Positions 51,142 through 60,292 are shown, counted from the stretch's first letter. The stretch is 64,000 bases of DNA from Candidatus Eremiobacteraceae bacterium (GCA_035710745.1 DASTCX010000018.1:10001-74000); one strand, 5' to 3'. The notes: generated by a model not told the origin, from the letters alone. A program made the numbers and translations.

Positions 51142-52205
51142 GCGCAGAGCTTCGCGTCGGCATCGACGCGTCGAACATCGTTCGCGACCGCCGAGGCATC
51201 GGCCGTTACGTCCGCGGCCTCATCGATGCGTGGACCAAACGCTTCCGACCGCGCGTCGATCTCGTGCTCCTCGTGCCGGATCTCTTCCCGCGGCTCGTCG
51301 AGCCGCGGCTGCGCGACGCGACAGGCGTCGCCGATATCTCGGCGATTCGCCAAGCTGATGCGCGCAAGTTTGGCGTTCAACTCGTCTGGTATCCGTGGAA
51401 CGGCATGACGTGGACGACGACGCTGCCTTCGGTCGTCACGGTCCATGATCTCTGGCCGTTCGTATCGCCTGCCGACGAACAGCGCAAGCGTGACCGCGAG
51501 CAGAGCCACTATCTGCGCGCGGTCGAGTCGGCGACGCGCTTCATCGCCGTATCCCGGTTCACCGCAGACGAGATGGTCGAGCGGCTGAAGATCGATCGCG
51601 CGCGCATCGACGTCATCCCGCACGGAGTCGCGCGACTGACGATAGACGACGTCGCGCCTGCCCGCTTGCCGAGCGGCGATCGATACGTCCTTTTTGTCGG
51701 CGAGACGGAGGCGCGAAAGGATGTCGCGACGCTCGCCCGCGCGGCGGCGCTACTACCTCAGTCGCTCCGATCGTCGATTGTTTTCGTCGTCGCGGGTAAA
51801 AAACAGCGTACGATGGCTGATGTGTTTGCCACGCCCGGCGTTCGCTTCGACATCCTCGGCGAGGTGAGCGACGGGCGACTTGCTTCCTTGTTTGCCGGTG
51901 CATCGGCGTTCGTCTTTCCGTCGCGCTACGAGGGCTTTGGTCTGCCCGTCCTCGAGGCGATGAGCTACGGCGTGCCGGTCATCGCGTCCGACGCGCCTGC
52001 CGTCAAAGAAGCCGCCGGCGATGCAGCTTTGATCTTCACTGCCGGCGATGCAGCTGCGCTTGCTTCCGCGCTCGAACGGGCGCTCACCGACGTCGACCTG
52101 TCGCGGCGGTTGTCGGAGGCCGGTCGCGCACGTGCCGCGTCGATGACGGTCGATCTCTGTGCCGAGCGGACGCTCGAGGCTTTCGGTCGTGCGCTCGCGG
52201 CCTGA
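51138..52205 (+). CDS. Glycosyltransferase, GT4 family (first of a tandem pair)
   Basis: A GT-B transferase of about 355 aa. The first ATG/GTG/TTG in frame is at 51264, but that would remove the N-terminal Rossmann strand (ELRVGIDASNIVRDRRGIGR) which is present upstream and matches the next gene. No ATG, GTG or TTG precedes it, so the likely start is CTG at 51138, overlapping the ATPase stop (CTGA). The donor domain has YVLFVGETEARKDVATLARA and FVFPSRYEGFGLPVLEAMSY with the E-x7-E motif. Function in cell-surface polysaccharide synthesis is inferred. Confidence 0.82.
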   Translation: MSAELRVGIDASNIVRDRRGIGRYVRGLIDAWTKRFRPRVDLVLLVPDLFPRLVEPRLRDATGVADISAIRQADARKFGVQLVWYPWNGMTWTTTLPSVVTVHDLWPFVSPADEQRKRDREQSHYLRAVESATRFIAVSRFTADEMVERLKIDRARIDVIPHGVARLTIDDVAPARLPSGDRYVLFVGETEARKDVATLARAAALLPQSLRSSIVFVVAGKKQRTMADVFATPGVRFDILGEVSDGRLASLFAGASAFVFPSRYEGFGLPVLEAMSYGVPVIASDAPAVKEAAGDAALIFTAGDAAALASALERALTDVDLSRRLSEAGRARAASMTVDLCAERTLEAFGRALAA

Positions 52206-53277
52206 CGAAACGAGTCCGCGTTTGCGGATCGGCGTCGATGCGGACAATCTCTTGCACGACCGACGCGGCATCGGGCGCTACGTCCGGGCGCTGCTTCGTC
52301 GCTGGCTTTCAAACGACGGCGACGTCGACCTGACGCTGCTCGTCTCCCACCCGTTTCCCGGCATGCTGACGAAGCGGCTGGCGGCCGCGCTCGGCCTTGC
52401 TCGGGTCGCGGTCGCGAATCGTTCCTACGCGCGGCGCCACGGTTTCGACGTCGTCTGGCACCCGTGGAACGGCATCTTCTTCCGCACCGACTGCCGCGAC
52501 GTCGCGACTATCCATGACGTTTGGCCATTCGTCGACGCACCTGCCGACGACCCGGCGCTCGCACAGCACCGGCAAGAGCCGTTCCTTCACGCGGCGTCTC
52601 GCGCGTCGCGCATCATAACAGACTCACAGTTCTCGAAAGGCGAAATCGTGAGACATCTCGGTGTCGGCGAAGGCCGGATCGAGGTGATCCCGCTTGGCGT
52701 CGATGCAGATCTATTGAACGCAAGGCCGCCGCACGTCGACATCGCAGGAGCGCAGCGCTACGTCCTCTTCGTCGGGGAAGCTGAGGCGCGCAAAGATCTG
52801 CCGACGCTGTTGCGAGCGATGGGTTTGTTACCCCAGGAGCTGCGCGCGACGACGGCTATCGTCGTCGCCGGCAAGAGCGCGTCATCCGTGTCGGTCCCCG
52901 CTGGCGTCCGAATCCACTTCGCCGGCGAAGTCGACGATGAGAGACTTGAAGCGCTCTATGCAAGCGCGGCAGTGTTCGCATTCCCCTCACGCTACGAAGG
53001 GTTCGGGCTGCCGGTGCTCGAGGCGATGGCGCTCGGCGCGCCGGTCGTCGCTTCCGATGCGGCGAGCGTTCCCGAAGCGGGCGGCGACGCAGCTTTGTAC
53101 TTCCCAGCGGGCGACGCGAGCGGGCTCGCCGCGCAACTGGGGCGCGTCCTCTCCGACGGATCGCTCGCGCAAGAACTTCGTGAAAAGGGAAAACGGCGCG
53201 CGGCGGACATGTCGTGGGACCGCTGTGCGGCTGCGACGCTCGCCGTGCTGCGGAGCACGGCAGCCACGTCCATATAG
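52189..53277 (+). CDS. Glycosyltransferase, GT4 family (second of a tandem pair)
   Basis: A close paralogue of the preceding gene, with the same N-terminal strand LRIGVDADNLLHDRRGIGRY, the WHPWNGIFF block and donor motifs VLFVGEAEARKDLPTLLRAM and FAFPSRYEGFGLPVLEAMAL. The start may be GTG 52189 (overlapping the previous gene) or TTG 52222 directly before RIGVD; GTG 52159 is also possible. With GTG 52189 it has 362 aa. The pair probably arose by tandem duplication and may add successive sugars to one polymer. Confidence 0.86.
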   Translation: MRSRPDETSPRLRIGVDADNLLHDRRGIGRYVRALLRRWLSNDGDVDLTLLVSHPFPGMLTKRLAAALGLARVAVANRSYARRHGFDVVWHPWNGIFFRTDCRDVATIHDVWPFVDAPADDPALAQHRQEPFLHAASRASRIITDSQFSKGEIVRHLGVGEGRIEVIPLGVDADLLNARPPHVDIAGAQRYVLFVGEAEARKDLPTLLRAMGLLPQELRATTAIVVAGKSASSVSVPAGVRIHFAGEVDDERLEALYASAAVFAFPSRYEGFGLPVLEAMALGAPVVASDAASVPEAGGDAALYFPAGDASGLAAQLGRVLSDGSLAQELREKGKRRAADMSWDRCAAATLAVLRSTAATSI

Positions 53278-53355
53278 GGGCCCTCGAGGCGCGTCACGCG
53301 CTCCGAAGGGAATGGCGCTCGACGAACGGACGCTTAAGGGCGATCGAGACCAGCT

Positions 53356-53502
53356 CTACTTGTGCGGGCCCTGCGGATCGTCGTGGCTGTTGACCCAATG
53401 GATGTTGTTTCCGGGCGACGGCGTAGCAGCGGATCCGCAACCGCTCAGGATGGCGGCCAGTGCCAGGCCGGCGACGGCCCGGAGGAGGATGCTCGGACGC
53501 AT
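53356..53502 (-). CDS. Small predicted lipoprotein (48 aa)
   Basis: A short gene. The ATG at 53502 is preceded by AAGGTG at a 7-nt distance. The product starts MRPSILLRAVAGLALAAILS and continues GC, an ideal lipoprotein signal with lipidated Cys22. The mature part is only about 27 residues, Ser/Pro/Gly then His/Asp-rich (HWVNSHDDPQGPHK). Such tiny lipoproteins include entericidin-like and other envelope-stress peptides, but no family is recognised. It diverges from the LuxR-type regulator with about 73 bp between the starts, so the regulator may control it. The remaining gap sequence (53278-53355) shows nothing. Confidence 0.7.
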   Translation of the reverse strand: MRPSILLRAVAGLALAAILSGCGSAATPSPGNNIHWVNSHDDPQGPHK

Positions 53503-53575
53503 AACAATCACCTTTTCTAGGACGGCTGCAAGCAATGATTAGCAACAGTCTTTCTCTAGCATAGGCTGGCTTTTG

Positions 53576-56284
53576 ATGGCGGTCACCGGGAAAGTCCCCA
53601 CTCTTATCGACCTGCGGCGTTCTAGTGTGCGCCCGGATACGTTCGTGGGGCGCGTCGAGGAATTGTCGGCACTCCGCTGTTCCTGGCCGCCGGTCACCAT
53701 CGTGTTTGGAGAGCCCGGCGGCGGAAAGACTCGGTTGCTTCTAGAGGCGGCGCGTCGGGGGCGCACGTCCTCTACGATGGTCTCGTGCCACCCAAGCGCT
53801 CGAACGATCCCTCTGGAGCCTCTACTCGCCGTCGCAAATGATCTGCGGAGCGGCAGCCCTCGACCGCGCGAGTGGGAACGCCCGAGTGAGGGTGGGCGCC
53901 TCGTCGTGATCAGGGATCAGCTTGAGCGTGAGGCCGCTTCTGGAACGTTGCTGATCCAAATAGATGACGCGCACTGGGCTGACGACCAAACCCTAGACGG
54001 CATCGCGTATCTTGCGGACCGCCTTAGGAATGCGCCGATTCGCTGGCACGTCGCGGCGAGGATCGGCGACGATCGTTGCGAGCGACTGGCGGTCCGGCTC
54101 GCCCAGATGCGAATCAGCGAGGTCCTGCGCCTTCGCGAGTTCGGGATCGCCGAGTTTCGGTCGTTCGTAGCCAACGCGTTCGATCACCCGATCGATGAGG
54201 CGGCGATCGGTGAGCTCTACGCACTATCTGGTGGCAATCCACTGTATACTGAGCAACTAGTCGTCGCCGCTGTAGCGGGTGAAACGACGCAGCCGGCCGG
54301 ACTAAACGCATTGTTGGCCGAGCGTATCCAATCGCTTTCCGATGGTCAACTTCGGGTAGCACGAGCGATGGCGGTGATCGGCGAAGCCGCCCCGTTAGGT
54401 ACTTTGAGCCAGTTGTGCGGGCTCCCGGAATCTATGAACTCCCTCGTCGCAGAACTCGAAGCTCGCTTTATCGCGAAAACATCGCCGTTGGGCGTCCAGT
54501 TCCGCCACGACTTGCTCAGGCGTGCCTGCTACGCTTGGACGCCGTCTGAGGAACGAACCCGCCTTCACCGCGTAATGGCCGAGCTTTGCACCGACACCTG
54601 GCGCCGCGTCTTTCACTTGGATGGTGCTGGCCTCGGGAACGAGGCGGCGGAAGCACTGCTCCATCACGGTCTGTCAATGATCGACAGAGCTGATTGCGTG
54701 GAAGCGAGGGCAGCGCTCGAAGGCGCCGTTGCGCGCGCCGGCGATAAATCAGACGTGTCTGCTCAGGCGAACGCCGGGCTCGCGGCAATCGTGGCATTGG
54801 CGGGCGAGACTGAATTGGCGCTTGAGATGATCGGTCGCGTGGAGGTGTTGTCAGACCGGCTGGCACCGCAGTTGCGCGCGGAGATGCGAGGCAGATTTGC
54901 CGAGGCCGTGTTCGAGGGCTCCGACGACACAGTCGTGCCGTTAGAGTTTTTGAGATTCGCGATCGATGACGCACGTGTCGCAGCGCCGCAGGCGCTACCA
55001 CGGCTCTACCGGGTTGCGGGCGCCGTCGCTGACCGGTCAGGCGAGTCGCGCGCCGCTGAGGAACTGCTTTCGATGGGGGTCTCGGCCCTTTCGCCGTCGA
55101 CGCCGTCGCGAGATCGCGTTCAGCTCAAGTCGTGGATGGGCGTCGTCCGAGCGAGGCGGGGAGACCCGGAGAGGGGCATGGTGGAAGTTGCGGAGGCCGC
55201 AGAAACCGCCATTGCACATGGACTTACAAGCGAGTTTGCTCAGGCCTGCCTGAAGTGTTGCTACGTGTCGGATCTTAGAAGCGACCGCCAGGCCTACGAG
55301 TCCTGGTGCCGCCGAGGTCTCGAAGTCGGCGGCACGAAGCTGCCGCGTGTCGCCGCACACCTGCGCTTGAATCTTGCGACGGCGCTCAAGGATCGAGGCG
55401 CGCTCGAGGAGGCCTTGCTAGCAGGCGAAGTCGCGTACATAGACGCGCACAATGGCGGCAAGACGCTTCGTGTCCAGGCCGGGTGTTCTCTCGCGCTGAC
55501 GTACTCGATGCTAGGAAAATTCGTCGATGCATTTCGGATCGTCAGCGAGATACAACGCTATGACGTGTCGGATCGCTGGCTTCGAGCGATCCAATTCGTC
55601 GCGGGCCGCGTGTTCGAGATGTCGGACGATCTGGATTCAGCGCTCGGCTGTTACGAAGGGGTTGGTGTCGCCTGGGTCGACCGGTTCGAACCTGAGGGCA
55701 CCGACGTTCGCGCCAAGGCTGGTGAGGCGCGGGTGCTCTATCAGCTAGGCCGCATCAAAGAGTTGCATTCGGTGCGGGAATCCGCCATGAAGGGATTCGA
55801 GCGCGGTTGGCCGTTGGGTGCGAGCTTACGCGCTGAGATCGAAGGCTACGCCCTCATAGCCGATGGGTGCATCGACGAGGGTGTTACATCGCTGCTCGAT
55901 GCGGCCCGTACGTCGAAGGAACGGTTCCGTGCGGCGTACCTCAAGGCGACGGCGGGTTTGGCAAAAGCCGATCGTGATCTCATCAACACCGCTATCTGCG
56001 AGCTCGACGAGATGGGAGCACAGATCGCCTCCGAGTCGATCCGACGCAAAGCGCGTGGGATCGGCCTGCGGCCGCGGCACCGCCCGCGCTCGAAGCTCGC
56101 GGTCACCGGATCTGACGTGCGCATCGCATCGCTCATCCGCGCCGGCAAGACGAATGCCGAGATCGGCGCGCAACTCGGTTTGAGCACGAAGACGGTCGAG
56201 CACTACGTCTCGAACATGCTCGCGAAGCTCGGGCTGCGATCGCGAGCCCAGTTGGCCGCGACGATAGGTTCGGACTCCGAGTAG
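53576..56284 (+). CDS. Large LuxR-family transcriptional regulator with AAA ATPase domain (LAL type)
   Basis: 902 aa. Residues ~22-270 form a STAND/AAA ATPase with Walker A GEPGGGKT (45-52) and Walker B LLIQIDDAHWADD. A long helical TPR-like region (~350-800) follows, and a C-terminal LuxR helix-turn-helix (IRAGKTNAEIGAQLGLSTKT, then VEHYVSNMLAKLGLRSRAQL). This is the LAL/MalT arrangement: an ATP-dependent activator responding to a small molecule or protein. The ATG at 53576 directly follows a TTG. The third positions look less GC-biased than the neighbours, hinting at transfer. Its stop is only 3 bp from the convergent rhomboid stop. Confidence 0.9.
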   Translation: MAVTGKVPTLIDLRRSSVRPDTFVGRVEELSALRCSWPPVTIVFGEPGGGKTRLLLEAARRGRTSSTMVSCHPSARTIPLEPLLAVANDLRSGSPRPREWERPSEGGRLVVIRDQLEREAASGTLLIQIDDAHWADDQTLDGIAYLADRLRNAPIRWHVAARIGDDRCERLAVRLAQMRISEVLRLREFGIAEFRSFVANAFDHPIDEAAIGELYALSGGNPLYTEQLVVAAVAGETTQPAGLNALLAERIQSLSDGQLRVARAMAVIGEAAPLGTLSQLCGLPESMNSLVAELEARFIAKTSPLGVQFRHDLLRRACYAWTPSEERTRLHRVMAELCTDTWRRVFHLDGAGLGNEAAEALLHHGLSMIDRADCVEARAALEGAVARAGDKSDVSAQANAGLAAIVALAGETELALEMIGRVEVLSDRLAPQLRAEMRGRFAEAVFEGSDDTVVPLEFLRFAIDDARVAAPQALPRLYRVAGAVADRSGESRAAEELLSMGVSALSPSTPSRDRVQLKSWMGVVRARRGDPERGMVEVAEAAETAIAHGLTSEFAQACLKCCYVSDLRSDRQAYESWCRRGLEVGGTKLPRVAAHLRLNLATALKDRGALEEALLAGEVAYIDAHNGGKTLRVQAGCSLALTYSMLGKFVDAFRIVSEIQRYDVSDRWLRAIQFVAGRVFEMSDDLDSALGCYEGVGVAWVDRFEPEGTDVRAKAGEARVLYQLGRIKELHSVRESAMKGFERGWPLGASLRAEIEGYALIADGCIDEGVTSLLDAARTSKERFRAAYLKATAGLAKADRDLINTAICELDEMGAQIASESIRRKARGIGLRPRHRPRSKLAVTGSDVRIASLIRAGKTNAEIGAQLGLSTKTVEHYVSNMLAKLGLRSRAQLAATIGSDSE

Positions 56285-56287
56285 GTC

Positions 56288-56890
56288 CTAGGCGCTTTCT
56301 TCTACGTCATCCTTGCGGAGCCGCGTCGCAGGCAAGGCGAATCCGACGATCGCGCCCGCGATGACGCCGCCGATATGCCCGGCATTTGAGATTCCCGGCT
56401 GTGTGAAGCCGACCGCCAGCGTCGCCAGTATCGGGAAAAGCGCCCAACCGACGAGCGTCCTTCTCAGCCTCGGCACTCTTAACCCGAGGGCGAAGATCGC
56501 GCCGAACAAACCCATGATCGCGCCTGACGCACCCGCCGTTATGTCGGCGGTGTGGATCGTCGACTCGTATGCCGCAATGCCGCCCGCGATGAGCGCGCTA
56601 AAATAGATGATCGCGAAGCGTCCGCTGCCCCAGATGTTCTCGACGACCATGCCCGCCTGCGTCATTGCGTACATGTTGAATGCGATGTGCTGCAGGTTGA
56701 ACTGCAAGAAGCCGGCGGTGACGATCCGGTAGTATTCCCCGCGCGCGACGAGCTCCGGGATGATCGCGCCTAGGAACATGAGGCGATGCACGCCGGAATC
56801 GCCGTACTGCGGCGATAGCTGATCCGCTCCATACACCAGAATATTGATCACGACGAGCGCGATCGTCACGGGCGCGTAGCGAAGGCTCAT
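56288..56890 (-). CDS. Rhomboid family intramembrane serine protease
   Basis: Cleaves TM helices inside the membrane. It is 200 aa with six TM helices. Catalytic features are all present: Asn72 (QHIAFNMYAM), Ser122 (GASGAIMGLFGA) and His172 (NAGHIGGVIAG). The N-terminal loop has the usual GEYYRIVTAGFLQFNLQHIA block. The GluP-like extra domains are absent. It overlaps the upstream gene (56887) by 4 nt. The substrate is unknown. Confidence 0.93.
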   Translation of the reverse strand: MSLRYAPVTIALVVINILVYGADQLSPQYGDSGVHRLMFLGAIIPELVARGEYYRIVTAGFLQFNLQHIAFNMYAMTQAGMVVENIWGSGRFAIIYFSALIAGGIAAYESTIHTADITAGASGAIMGLFGAIFALGLRVPRLRRTLVGWALFPILATLAVGFTQPGISNAGHIGGVIAGAIVGFALPATRLRKDDVEESA

Positions 56891-57837
56891 CGCAGGGCCA
56901 GACGCAACCCGGCCGCCAACAAGGGGATCATGATCTCGTGGTGGCCGGTGAACATGTAGCCTCGCCCGCCGTCGAGATGCGGCCGGTGGACGACGTTCGT
57001 CCGAGGGCGATAGTGCCGGATGAAATCGAAATCCGCCGTGACGAACTGACCGCGGAAGCCGAGATTGCGCGCTACCGACAGAGCCTTCAGAAACACCTCG
57101 GGCATGATGACGGCCGATCCCCAGTTCAGGTACGCGCCTCCGTCGGTCAGCGCTGCGACGACGCGCGTGAACGTCCTGAAATCGAACAGCGTCGCCGCAC
57201 CGAGCGCCGCGCCATCCGCCTGCGGATGCATATGGATGATGTCGGTCCCGACTGCGACGTGGACGGTCACCGGGATGTCGAGCGCTGCGCCTTGCGCGAG
57301 GATCGACGTCTCCGCGTACGGCGCTTTGCGCGCGAGCAGCGCGTCGCCGAGCGCGCGGCCGAGTCCGACCTTCGGACCCGCGCGAGCGATCGCTTCAAGG
57401 ATGAAATCCGACGTCTCTGCCGACATGCCGAACGATCCGTCACGCAGCGCGACGTCGACCTCCTCGGACGTCTTGCCCGCGATCGCGAGTTCGACGTCGT
57501 GGATGCAGACGGAGCCGTTGCTCGCGACCGCATTGACGATGCCGTCGCGCATGAGATCGATGAGGACCGGCGCCAGACCGGTCTTGATGACGTGTCCGCC
57601 GATGCCGACGGCGATCGTCTTATCCGCGCGATTCGCGTCGGCGAGCTGGCCGACCAACGCGCGCAGGTCCGACGCCGCGAGAATATCCGGAAGGCCGCGC
57701 CAGAACTGCTCGAACGAATCGCCGGCACGTGGCGGCGTCGCGAGCGAATCTTTCGAGACCTTCGACGGCCGCTCGTCGATGTGCGTCAGCGCAAGCTTGT
57801 CGAGGTCGATCTCCGGCAAGCGCCGCTTGCGATTCAC
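56887..57837 (-). CDS. Conserved protein of unknown function (GGHVIKTG family)
   Basis: A 316-aa soluble protein that I recognise only vaguely. It has a Rossmann-like segment IAVGIGGHVIKTGLAPVLID followed by GIVNAVASNGSVCIHDVELA, and conserved-looking blocks FGMSAETSDFILEAIARAG, VTVHVAVGTDIIHMHPQADG and GYMFTGHHEIMIPLLAAGLR. The pattern recalls distant relatives of deoxyhypusine synthase, but no catalytic assignment is possible. It lies between a glycosyltransferase (4-nt overlap) and a rhomboid gene (4-nt overlap), so a link to surface-sugar synthesis is possible. Confidence 0.75.
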   Translation of the reverse strand: MNRKRRLPEIDLDKLALTHIDERPSKVSKDSLATPPRAGDSFEQFWRGLPDILAASDLRALVGQLADANRADKTIAVGIGGHVIKTGLAPVLIDLMRDGIVNAVASNGSVCIHDVELAIAGKTSEEVDVALRDGSFGMSAETSDFILEAIARAGPKVGLGRALGDALLARKAPYAETSILAQGAALDIPVTVHVAVGTDIIHMHPQADGAALGAATLFDFRTFTRVVAALTDGGAYLNWGSAVIMPEVFLKALSVARNLGFRGQFVTADFDFIRHYRPRTNVVHRPHLDGGRGYMFTGHHEIMIPLLAAGLRLALR

Positions 57838-58934
57838 GTCGGCTTCGTTTCCGTCCGGTAGCGGTCGATCAACGCCTGCATGTCGCGCCGGAAGCGCTCG
57901 GGCGAGAACTTCTTCGCGTGTGACGTGAGGGCGGATCGATCGAGCGTGAGCCGCGATGCCGCGCGCAACGCATCGCTAAGCGCTTGTGCGGTCGGCTCGC
58001 GGAAGAATATCCCGGTCGCGCCTTCCACGACGGTTTCGAGCGCCCCTCCGCCTGCGAATGCGACGGTCGGGCGGCCCGATGCCGCCGCTTCGATCGGCAC
58101 GAGACCGAAATCTTCGGTGCCCGGCACGATGACGGCGCGCGCACGTGCGAACAATCGTCGACGCTCGACATCATCAACGCGGCCGGCGAAGCGCGTCATC
58201 GGTCCGGCAAGACTGCGCAGACGCGCTTCGTCGGGACCATCGCCCATGATGACGAGCGGCGCCTTCATCGCTTCACACGCCTCGATCGCGAGATCGACGC
58301 GCTTGTACGGGAGAAATCGCGCCGCGACGAGGTAGTGTTCTGGCGGCTCGTCCGATGGCGCGAAATGATCGAGCGTCACCGGACACGGCACGACGTCACT
58401 GTCGCGCCCATAGATCTCGCGGATCCTGCCGGCGACGTTGTGCGAGTTCGCGACGATCCTCGTCGGGCGCATTGCAGCGGCGAGATCCCAACGCCGCAGC
58501 GCCGGCACGGCGGCCGCGAACAACGGACGAGCCCATCGCGGCACGACGTCGGCGGCGTGACCCTCTTCGCGCCAAAGAAATCGCGCAGGCGTATGCATGT
58601 AGCAGACGTGCAGCGCACCTGGCGCCGTTCGAACGCCCTTTGCGAACGACGTCGTCGACGAGATGACGAGGTCGTAACCAAACAGATCGAACGATTCGAC
58701 CGCGCGCGGATACAACGGAAGCAAGGCACGGAAATCGCGCCGGCGGATGGGCACGCGCTGCAGCCAGCTCGTCCGAACGTCGACGCCGTCGAAGGCCCCG
58801 GAAAACGCCTTGGGCTCGTAGATGGTCGTGTACAGCGGGGCGTCGGGATAGAGCCGCCGCAGTTCGAGAAGCACGCGCTCGGCGCCGCCGAACTGCGTCA
58901 AGAAGTCGTGGACGAACGCGACGCCCACGGGCAA
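57834..58934 (-). CDS. Glycosyltransferase, GT4 family
   Basis: A GT-B glycosyltransferase of 366 aa (TTG 58934) or 364 (GTG 58928). Acceptor domain: VAFVHDFLTQFGGAERVLLE, STTSFAKGVRTAPGALHVCY and MHTPARFLWREEGHAADVVP. Donor domain: YLVAARFLPYKRVDLAIEAC and VIVPGTEDFGLVPIEAAASG with the E-x7-E motif. It resembles WbaZ/mannosyltransferase-type enzymes of O-antigen or exopolysaccharide synthesis. It lies 4 nt after an M16-like gene and overlaps the unknown gene at 56887-57837 by 4 nt. Confidence 0.88.
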   Translation of the reverse strand: MPVGVAFVHDFLTQFGGAERVLLELRRLYPDAPLYTTIYEPKAFSGAFDGVDVRTSWLQRVPIRRRDFRALLPLYPRAVESFDLFGYDLVISSTTSFAKGVRTAPGALHVCYMHTPARFLWREEGHAADVVPRWARPLFAAAVPALRRWDLAAAMRPTRIVANSHNVAGRIREIYGRDSDVVPCPVTLDHFAPSDEPPEHYLVAARFLPYKRVDLAIEACEAMKAPLVIMGDGPDEARLRSLAGPMTRFAGRVDDVERRRLFARARAVIVPGTEDFGLVPIEAAASGRPTVAFAGGGALETVVEGATGIFFREPTAQALSDALRAASRLTLDRSALTSHAKKFSPERFRRDMQALIDRYRTETKPT

Positions 58935-58938
58935 AGCC

Positions 58939-60291
58939 CTAAGGACCGGCCTGGTTAGGCGAGACGAGCGCGAGCGTCTGCGTTCCGAGATACTTCTGTG
59001 CGACGCGGCGAACGTCGGCCGGCGTCACGGCTTTGATCCGCGCCGGCAACTGATTCTCGAACAGGATACCTGACGGCGACAACACCGAGCGCCCGAGAAG
59101 CCAGGACTGATCGTCGAGCGTTGCGATCGACGTCAAGAACGTCCCCTCGGCCGATGATTTCGCCTCATTGATTAGTGCTGCGGGCAGCGTCGAAGTCCGC
59201 AACCGCGAGACGCCGGCGTTGAGCGTGCGCAGTTCGCTGACGATGTCGACGCCGTTGTAGAACTCGACGAGCATGCCCGGCTCCGCCTCGTACTGATAGT
59301 ATCCGCCGACAAAGCCTGCCGGCAGCTGTGCGGCCGATCCGTACGAAAACGAATGGACGTCGCCGCCGCGGCCCAAGAGCGCCTCGATGACGAGCATGAC
59401 GGGGAAATCGGACGAGAATTGCGACGGCACCGAAAAACCGACCGCGACCCACGGCGCCGCGACGGCTCTGTGCGCGACGAGCTCGTTCGCCCGGATCTTA
59501 GGCGGCGCAGCGCCGCGCGGCGCCTCGTTCGGCGCAAAACCAAGGAACGCCGATCGCACCGCATCGTAGCCCGCCGGCGTCACGTCGCCGGACAGTGCGA
59601 CGACCGTGCCGTGACCGTGCCGGTACTGTCCGGCGAAGGCCTCGACATCCGAGGCGGTCGTCGAGGCCAATGCCGTCGGCGAGCCTTGATCGAGCGTCGC
59701 ATAGCCGGTGCCGGCGAACTCCGACTGCTTGACCATCGCGTACACGGTCATCGATGGATCGGCTATCGCGTCGCGCGCCGACTGGAGCGCCGCTTTGCGC
59801 GCTTCGGGCAGCGCGGATGCGTCGGGCGCTCTCAACGCCGCGCCGAGCCCATTCATCAGGCGCGCCAAGTCGTCGGCTTTGCATTCGAGCGAGAAGCGCG
59901 TGTTTTCGGGATCGATCGTGTATGAGAGAGAAGCGCCGGCGTCTGAAGCCGCCTGCGATAGCGTCTTACCGCCGTCCACACGCGTTCCGAGAACGACGGC
60001 CGCGGTCAGACCCGCAATGCCGCCACGATCGGGCGGCTGTTGCGCCGCACCTGCCGGCAGGAAGACGTTGACGCTCACGATCGGCGTCTCCGCCGACCCC
60101 TGCGTCGCGAGCACGACGCCATTCGGCAACGTCTCGGTCCCCGCCCCGGGGAACGTGGCGTCACCAGATGTCACGACGGACCTTGGCGTCAGCACTTGCG
60201 GCGCAGATGCGGCAGCAGCCCGAACCGACATCATCGTCGTCGTCAACGCGGCAAGAACGAATAGCGACGCGACGCGCGCGAGATGCCTCAC
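58939..60291 (-). CDS. M16-family-like protein lacking the zinc motif (second of a pair)
   Basis: A 450-aa secreted protein with a signal peptide (~1-28, ending VRAAAAS). It has the M16 fold signature: TLPNGVVLATQGSAETPIVS and VNVFLPAGAAQQPP, then the C-terminal half VIEALLGRGGDVHSFSYGSA. At the place of the zinc-binding HxxEH motif it reads GGIAGLTAAVVLGT, so the zinc ligands are absent and it should be inactive as a peptidase. In two-subunit M16B enzymes one subunit is normally inactive and one active. The start is GTG at 60291, one base after the preceding M16 stop. Confidence 0.85.
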   Translation of the reverse strand: MRHLARVASLFVLAALTTTMMSVRAAAASAPQVLTPRSVVTSGDATFPGAGTETLPNGVVLATQGSAETPIVSVNVFLPAGAAQQPPDRGGIAGLTAAVVLGTRVDGGKTLSQAASDAGASLSYTIDPENTRFSLECKADDLARLMNGLGAALRAPDASALPEARKAALQSARDAIADPSMTVYAMVKQSEFAGTGYATLDQGSPTALASTTASDVEAFAGQYRHGHGTVVALSGDVTPAGYDAVRSAFLGFAPNEAPRGAAPPKIRANELVAHRAVAAPWVAVGFSVPSQFSSDFPVMLVIEALLGRGGDVHSFSYGSAAQLPAGFVGGYYQYEAEPGMLVEFYNGVDIVSELRTLNAGVSRLRTSTLPAALINEAKSSAEGTFLTSIATLDDQSWLLGRSVLSPSGILFENQLPARIKAVTPADVRRVAQKYLGTQTLALVSPNQAGP

Positions 60292-60292
60292 G

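Noticed and set aside
53294-53545. An 83-codon minus-strand frame in the gap before the LuxR-type gene.
   Set aside because: Another frame of the same strand gives a 48-aa product with a proper ribosome-binding site and lipobox, which explains the region better.
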